From an uncultured Clostridia bacterium (lineage in GTDB: Bacteria; Bacillota; Clostridia; Oscillospirales; Ruminococcaceae), in NCBI GenBank assembly GCA_947625375.1, contig CANQOC010000010.1, positions 1 to 64,000 of the forward strand: DNA of 64,000 bases. The letters are read 5' to 3'. Below are positions 59,616 to 64,000 of this stretch, one piece after another (positions within the stretch are counted from its first letter, which is position 1; each line of letters starts with the position of its first letter). The notes beneath the pieces are model-generated. The model did no database searches, was not told the DNA's origin, and worked only from the letters and a program-made list of their open reading frames with translations. Both the position numbers and the translations under genes were made by a program.

Positions 59616-60242
59616 TCACCGGCGGAGCGGTTCGAGATACGGGTTGAAGCAAAGCTCGGAATCGAGGTCGGTCGGCTCGCCGTGCCCGGGCAGGACGTCG
59701 CCGCAAACGGCGATTTTACTGAGTTTTTCGACCGAGCGGAGAAGCTCGCCGAAGTCGCCGTTAAGGTCGGTCCGCCCGACTGTCCCGCGAAAGAGCGTAT
59801 CGCCCGAGAAGACCGTCCCGCCGAGGAGGTAGCAGACCGAGCCGCGGCTGTGCCCCGGGGTGAAGACGACGCCGAGCTCGACCCCGTCGATGCCGATTTT
59901 CTGCCCGTCAGAGAGCGGTTTTGCGCCGCTCACCGGCTCGAAATCGCGCCCGAAAAACTCGGCGAGCGACGCCCTCGGATTGGTCAGCATTTCGGCGTCG
60001 CCGGGCGAAATATATACCGGGCAGGGGTATTTTTTCAGCAGACCCGCGAGCGCCTCGGTGTGGTCGCAGTGCCCGTGGGTCAGAAGTATCATTCCGAGGT
60101 CGAGACCGAGCCGCGAAAGCTCGGACGAAAGGTATTCCGCGCTGCCGGGGGCGTCAATCAGAATCGCGCGGCGCGAATCCGTCTCGACGGCATAGCTGTT
60201 GACCGCAAAGTCGCCGATGTCGCGGAAGGCATGGATTTTCAT
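59616..60242 (-). CDS. MBL-fold metallohydrolase (glyoxalase II-like)
   Basis: A 208-residue hydrolase with the metal motif THGHCDHTEAL and the downstream FTPGHSRGSVCYLL, FSGDTLF and PGHGEPT ligands of the glyoxalase II-like branch. It is likely a thioester or small-ester hydrolase in the cytoplasm. Its ATG overlaps the rel stop by four bases. Confidence 0.9.
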   Translation of the reverse strand: MKIHAFRDIGDFAVNSYAVETDSRRAILIDAPGSAEYLSSELSRLGLDLGMILLTHGHCDHTEALAGLLKKYPCPVYISPGDAEMLTNPRASLAEFFGRDFEPVSGAKPLSDGQKIGIDGVELGVVFTPGHSRGSVCYLLGGTVFSGDTLFRGTVGRTDLNGDFGELLRSVEKLSKIAVCGDVLPGHGEPTDLDSELCFNPYLEPLRR

Positions 60243-62434
60243 TTTGCGCTCCTTTCGACCGAGATGACCCCCGAAATCCGCTTCATGCGCGAAATTACGC
60301 CCTCGAGCTCGGCCGTCCCGGCGACGCTTATCGTCAGCGCGCCCATGAAGTTTCCGTTTTTGAGGACGCGCGCCGTCGCCTCGTGGGTCGAGATGTGCGC
60401 CTCACTGAGACTGTTCAGGACGTCGCCGAAAATGCCGATTCGGTTGTACCCGACGACCTCGAGCGCGACCTTATAGTACCCCGCGCTGCCGCTTCCCGCC
60501 CATCTGACCGGAATCCAGCGCTCGGGTTCGGCGTCCTTTTGGGAGATATAGTTGACGCAGTCCTTCTTGTGGACCGAGACGCCGTGCCCGCGGGTGATGA
60601 AGCCGATTATGTCGTCGCCGGGGAGGGGCGAACAGCACTGCGACAGCTTTACGACGCAGTTTCCGAGACCGTCGACGATGACGCCGGTGCCCGAGCGGTC
60701 CTGTGCCGGCGAAAACTCGAAGCTGTTCGTCTGCGGCTCTGGCTGTGCGAATTTCTTGGCATAGTCCTCCCTCATTCTCGGGAGGATTTTTGAGAGAACG
60801 ACGCCGCCGTAGCCGATTGCGGCATAGAAGTCGTCGAGCGTTTCACAGCCGTGGTGCTTCATGTCGACGGCGACAAGCTCGGGGAGGTCTTCCTCCGAGA
60901 TGTGAATGAGATTGCGCCGAAGCTCGCGCCAAAGCGTCTCGCGCCCCTCGGCGATGTTTTCGTCGCGGCGCTCCTTTTTGAACCACGAGCGAATCTTCGC
61001 CTTTGCCTCGTTGGTCTGACAAATATTGAGCCAGTCGCGCTTCGGCCCGTGATTTGGGTCCTTTGAGGTGATGATTTCGATAATCTCGCCGGTGTGAATC
61101 ACATAGTCGAACGGCACAAGCTTTTTATCCGCCTTTGCGCCGGTCATCTTGTGCCCGACCTGTGTGTGAATCGCGTATGCGAAGTCGATGACGGTCGCCC
61201 CTTGCGGGAGGGTGATGACGTCGCCCTTCGGGGTCATCGCAAAGACGTCCTCGGGCGCGAGGTCGTTTTTGATTGCGCGGACGATGTCCTCGGCGTCGTC
61301 GCTCTCCTTTTGGGTATCAAGAATCTGTCTGACCCAGTTAAGGCGCTCGTCGAACTTATACTTTCCGCTTCTTCCCTCTTTATATTTCCAGTGCGCCGCG
61401 ATGCCGAACTCGGCGGTGTGGTGCATATCCCAAGTCCTGATTTGCACCTCGAACGGTATTCCCTCGCGGCCCATGACGGTGGTGTGCAGCGACTGGTACA
61501 TATTCGCCTTCGGGGTCGAGATATAGTCCTTGAAGCGGTTGGGTATCGGCTGGAACATATCGTGCATAATCCCGAGGACAAAATAGCACTCGGTGACGGT
61601 GTTGACGATAACCCTTACGGCGTATTTGTCATAGATTTCGTCGAAGGTCTTTCCCTGTTCATAGACCTTTTTATATATTCCGTAGGCGCTCTTTACCCGC
61701 CCCTCTACCGTCGGGACGGGGTCGAAGTCGGCGGCAAGGCGCTTTTTTATCCGCGACTTAATCGTCTCGATGAAGTCCTCGCGCTCCTTCTTCGACTTCT
61801 CGAGGAGCTGTTCAATCTCGGCATATGCGAACGGGTCGAGATATGAAAACGAGATGTCCTCGAGCTCTTCCTTGAGCTGTCTGATACCGAGGCGGTTCGC
61901 GAGCGGCACGAAAATCGACATCGTCTCAAGTGAGACGTCCCGCCGCTTAACTCCGCTCCTGAAGCCGAGGGTCCTCATATTGTGAAGGCGGTCGGCGAGC
62001 TTGATGATGATGACGCGGATGTCCTTTGCCATCGAGAGGAAGATTTTGCGGATATTCTCGGCCTGCTGCTCTTCCTTTGACGCAAGCTTGATTTTGTCGA
62101 GCTTGGTGACGCCGTCGACGAGGTTTGCGACGTCGGCGCCGAATTTCTTTTTCACGTCGTCATATGTCGCGTCGGTGTCCTCAACGACGTCGTGCAAAAA
62201 CGCGGCACATATTGCGTCGGTGTCCATTCCGAGGTCGACAAGAATCGTCGCGACGGCGAGCGGGTGGGTGATATATGGCTCGCCGGACTCGCGCTTCTGC
62301 CCCTCGTGCATCAGCTTGGCGTATTCATATGCCGAGCGGATTTTGTTGAGGTTATAGTGCCTGTCGAGGTCGGCAAGCCGCTTTATAAGCCGCTCAAAGG
62401 TTTCGTTACAGGTTTCTATTGTCTGTTCGGGCAT
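60239..62434 (-). CDS. rel: Bifunctional (p)ppGpp synthetase/hydrolase
   Basis: A 731-residue stringent-response regulator. The HD hydrolase domain shows HPLAVATILVDLG and FLHDVVEDTDATYDDV. The synthetase domain shows YGIYKKVYEQGKTFDEIYD and QSLHTTVMG. A TGS domain (VITLPQGATVIDFAYAIHTQ), a conserved-cysteine region and a C-terminal ACT domain follow. Both catalytic motifs are intact, so it should make and degrade the alarmone. It overlaps recJ by 29 bp. Confidence 0.95.
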   Translation of the reverse strand: MPEQTIETCNETFERLIKRLADLDRHYNLNKIRSAYEYAKLMHEGQKRESGEPYITHPLAVATILVDLGMDTDAICAAFLHDVVEDTDATYDDVKKKFGADVANLVDGVTKLDKIKLASKEEQQAENIRKIFLSMAKDIRVIIIKLADRLHNMRTLGFRSGVKRRDVSLETMSIFVPLANRLGIRQLKEELEDISFSYLDPFAYAEIEQLLEKSKKEREDFIETIKSRIKKRLAADFDPVPTVEGRVKSAYGIYKKVYEQGKTFDEIYDKYAVRVIVNTVTECYFVLGIMHDMFQPIPNRFKDYISTPKANMYQSLHTTVMGREGIPFEVQIRTWDMHHTAEFGIAAHWKYKEGRSGKYKFDERLNWVRQILDTQKESDDAEDIVRAIKNDLAPEDVFAMTPKGDVITLPQGATVIDFAYAIHTQVGHKMTGAKADKKLVPFDYVIHTGEIIEIITSKDPNHGPKRDWLNICQTNEAKAKIRSWFKKERRDENIAEGRETLWRELRRNLIHISEEDLPELVAVDMKHHGCETLDDFYAAIGYGGVVLSKILPRMREDYAKKFAQPEPQTNSFEFSPAQDRSGTGVIVDGLGNCVVKLSQCCSPLPGDDIIGFITRGHGVSVHKKDCVNYISQKDAEPERWIPVRWAGSGSAGYYKVALEVVGYNRIGIFGDVLNSLSEAHISTHEATARVLKNGNFMGALTISVAGTAELEGVISRMKRISGVISVERSAK

Positions 62435-64000
62435 TGTTTCCGCCTCCTTGAATAAGCGAGCGGAGGGATTTTAATGTACCGCTCGATTCGATGTCGACCC
62501 TCGAAGTCGCCTTTACCGCCTCAATCCTCCCCGAAAGCGGGTCGAAGAGGACAAGTCCGGTGTCGGCGAAGGCGTCGGCGATTATGTGAAGCTTGAATGC
62601 GTTGTATTTCCCCGACATTTCGGCGCACAGCCGCTCGAACGTAAGCGGGTGCTTCTGTGCCGATATGTATTTATATACGTCGACGAGCTCTTCGCGGGTC
62701 GGATTGCCCTTTGTCGCCGTTCCGGCGTCGATTTCGCCGCGCCGGAAGGACTCATATGCCGAAATCGCGGCAAAAAATCTGTCCTGCTTGATTCCGTGCG
62801 GGCGGATATCCGTCACCCGAAGGCTGACGCTCTTTGTACCTTTATATTCGTTAAGCCCGACCGCCGCCATTATGTCGACCGAATCGCCGGCGGAATACGG
62901 GAGGTCGGCGGTTTTTGTCCGAAACATAAGCGCCGCGGTGCGGACACCGTCGAACATCAGCTCGAGCTTGGTGTGCTCCCCGTTTTTAAGGGGATATACC
63001 GCCGAAATCCGCGCGCCGGAGAGCGCGAACAGCGGCTCGGGGTTTGACTGTCCGAAAGGCTCGATTCGCGAGAGCGAGGCGGCATTTTCGGGGGTGAGGT
63101 CGCCGCCGGACAAAAGTCTGTCCGCGCAGAGGGTGAGCCTCGGCATTTCGGGGAAATTCTTTTCGGCGTATTCTTCAATCCGCTTTTTAAGCGCGGGAAT
63201 GTTTTCGTCCGAGACGGTAAGACCGCCGGCAAGCTCGTGTCCGCCGTATTTTACCAGCAAGTCGCGGCAGGCGTCGAAGCAGGAGAATATGTTAAACCCG
63301 GCGACCGAGCGCGCCGAGCCCAATGAGGTCCCGCTTCCGTCGGAGGATATCACGACGACCGGCTTTCCGAGCGCCTCGACCAGCCTTGCTGCGACAATCC
63401 CGATGACCCCCCTGTGCCAGCCGGTGCCCGAAAGCACCGCGACGCGCCCCCAGAGCGGCGAGGGGTCGTCCTTTAAAATCGCGGAAATCCCGTCGATGAC
63501 GTCGGATTCGGCGGAGCGGCGGCGGGTGTTGAGGCGGTCGAGCTCGCGGGCAAGCTCCTCGGCGGAACCGTCCTCGGAAAGAAGCATCTCGAGGGCGAGC
63601 TTCGGCGAACCGAAGCGGCTCGACGCGTTTATTCTCGGGGCAAGCGTGAACGCCAGCGAGGTCGACGTGACCTTTGACAAATCGGTGCCGCTCTCGTTAA
63701 AAAGCGCGAGCAGACCGGGATTTTCGGTGTTCTTTAAAAGGCGGAGGCCCTGTGTGACGATAATTCTGTTCTCACCGACAAGCGGGACGACGTCGGCAAC
63801 CGTCGCGAGCGCGACAAGGTCGAGATACTGCTCACAGACCGAGTCGAAGCTTCCGCCGTCGAGCGCCGCGCAGAGCTTGAGCACTACTCCCGCGCCGCAT
63901 AGGTCGCGGAAGGGCGTTTCCGAGCCTCGAAGGTGCGGGTCGACGATTGCGGCGGCCTTCGGGAGCTTTTCGGTCGGCTGGTGGTGGTCGGTGATGACGA
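62406..64000 (-). CDS. recJ: Single-stranded-DNA exonuclease RecJ, cut by window end
   Basis: The C-terminal 530 or so residues of RecJ. The frame remains open to the window edge, where VITDHHQPTE gives the DHH metal motif. Further in are LATVADVVPLVGENR, LAPRINASSRFG, and the DHHA1 region with GWHRGVIGIVAARL and KYGGHELAGG. A long C-terminal domain follows, as in Firmicutes RecJ. It acts in recombination and repair. The N-terminus and promoter lie outside. Confidence 0.93.
   Translation of the reverse strand, partial: VITDHHQPTEKLPKAAAIVDPHLRGSETPFRDLCGAGVVLKLCAALDGGSFDSVCEQYLDLVALATVADVVPLVGENRIIVTQGLRLLKNTENPGLLALFNESGTDLSKVTSTSLAFTLAPRINASSRFGSPKLALEMLLSEDGSAEELARELDRLNTRRRSAESDVIDGISAILKDDPSPLWGRVAVLSGTGWHRGVIGIVAARLVEALGKPVVVISSDGSGTSLGSARSVAGFNIFSCFDACRDLLVKYGGHELAGGLTVSDENIPALKKRIEEYAEKNFPEMPRLTLCADRLLSGGDLTPENAASLSRIEPFGQSNPEPLFALSGARISAVYPLKNGEHTKLELMFDGVRTAALMFRTKTADLPYSAGDSVDIMAAVGLNEYKGTKSVSLRVTDIRPHGIKQDRFFAAISAYESFRRGEIDAGTATKGNPTREELVDVYKYISAQKHPLTFERLCAEMSGKYNAFKLHIIADAFADTGLVLFDPLSGRIEAVKATSRVDIESSGTLKSLRSLIQGGGNNARTDNRNL

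Overview
The window looks like a chromosomal segment of a fibre-degrading, probably gut-dwelling clostridium (Oscillospiraceae/Ruminococcaceae-like). This is inferred from gene content: lysine made by the diaminopimelate aminotransferase route, a ferredoxin-dependent 2-oxoacid oxidoreductase, HemZ, a T-box and a lysine riboswitch, Gram-positive ribosome sites, and many plant-polysaccharide hydrolases. Most of the window (about 16.6-64 kb) is GC-rich host DNA. The first 16.4 kb is visibly AT-richer and is an integrated mobile element.

0.3-16.46 kb, mobile element. All recognisable intact genes lie on the minus strand. A Tn916-type integrase and excisionase sit at the left end, next to a short repeat that recurs at the right end (302-325 and 16434-16456). 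The cargo is phage-like: scaffold, major capsid protein, a tail-tube-like protein, possible tail-chaperone and neck proteins, and, far to the right, two more likely virion proteins. I see no terminase, portal, tape measure or lysis gene. In the middle is a 952-residue protein with the DFDGD signature of the single-subunit RNA polymerase family that includes phage SPbeta YonO and eukaryotic RdRPs. Upstream of it lies 1.8 kb without intact genes. It holds four 119-bp-spaced repeats, each with a TACTATAGGG box behind a covarying hairpin, then 14-bp-spaced GATATATCG boxes and strong palindromes. I regard the polymerase, the repeat array and the partial capsid gene set as the most novel thing in the window. 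The right end is rearranged: a small zinc-protein gene is split by an apparent inversion, and there is a broken Bro-N antirepressor.

16.6-30.1 kb, host. PAP2 phosphatase, an orphan AbrB-like protein, a GH3 glycosidase, a TetR-CPBP protease operon, a patatin-like lipase, and a complete type I restriction-modification operon (hsdM-hsdS-hsdR).

30.3-36.1 kb. A MATE exporter behind a promoter-proximal terminator, a GH39 beta-xylosidase, a secreted FnIII-GH5 endoglucanase, and a secreted Ala/Pro/Glu-rich protein ending in a PSTG-type tail.

36.2-43.4 kb. Branched-chain aminotransferase, then an operon transcribed leftward: HTH-cupin-acyl-CoA synthetase fusion, GNAT fragment, P-loop ATPase, and the four subunits of a VOR-type oxidoreductase. 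A T-box whose specifier reads best as isoleucine AUC precedes the operon. Together these suggest isoleucine synthesis from 2-methylbutyrate by reductive carboxylation.

43.4-53.3 kb. Nested intergenic repeats, a GH51 arabinofuranosidase flanked by repeat copies, PspC and FNT membrane proteins, and the lysine genes dapL and dapA-lysA-dapF, the latter under a lysine riboswitch.

53.4-64 kb. GH13 amylase, a DUF262/HNH GmrSD-like defence protein, and the housekeeping run rlmD-like, hemZ, MBL hydrolase, rel, recJ (cut by the window end).
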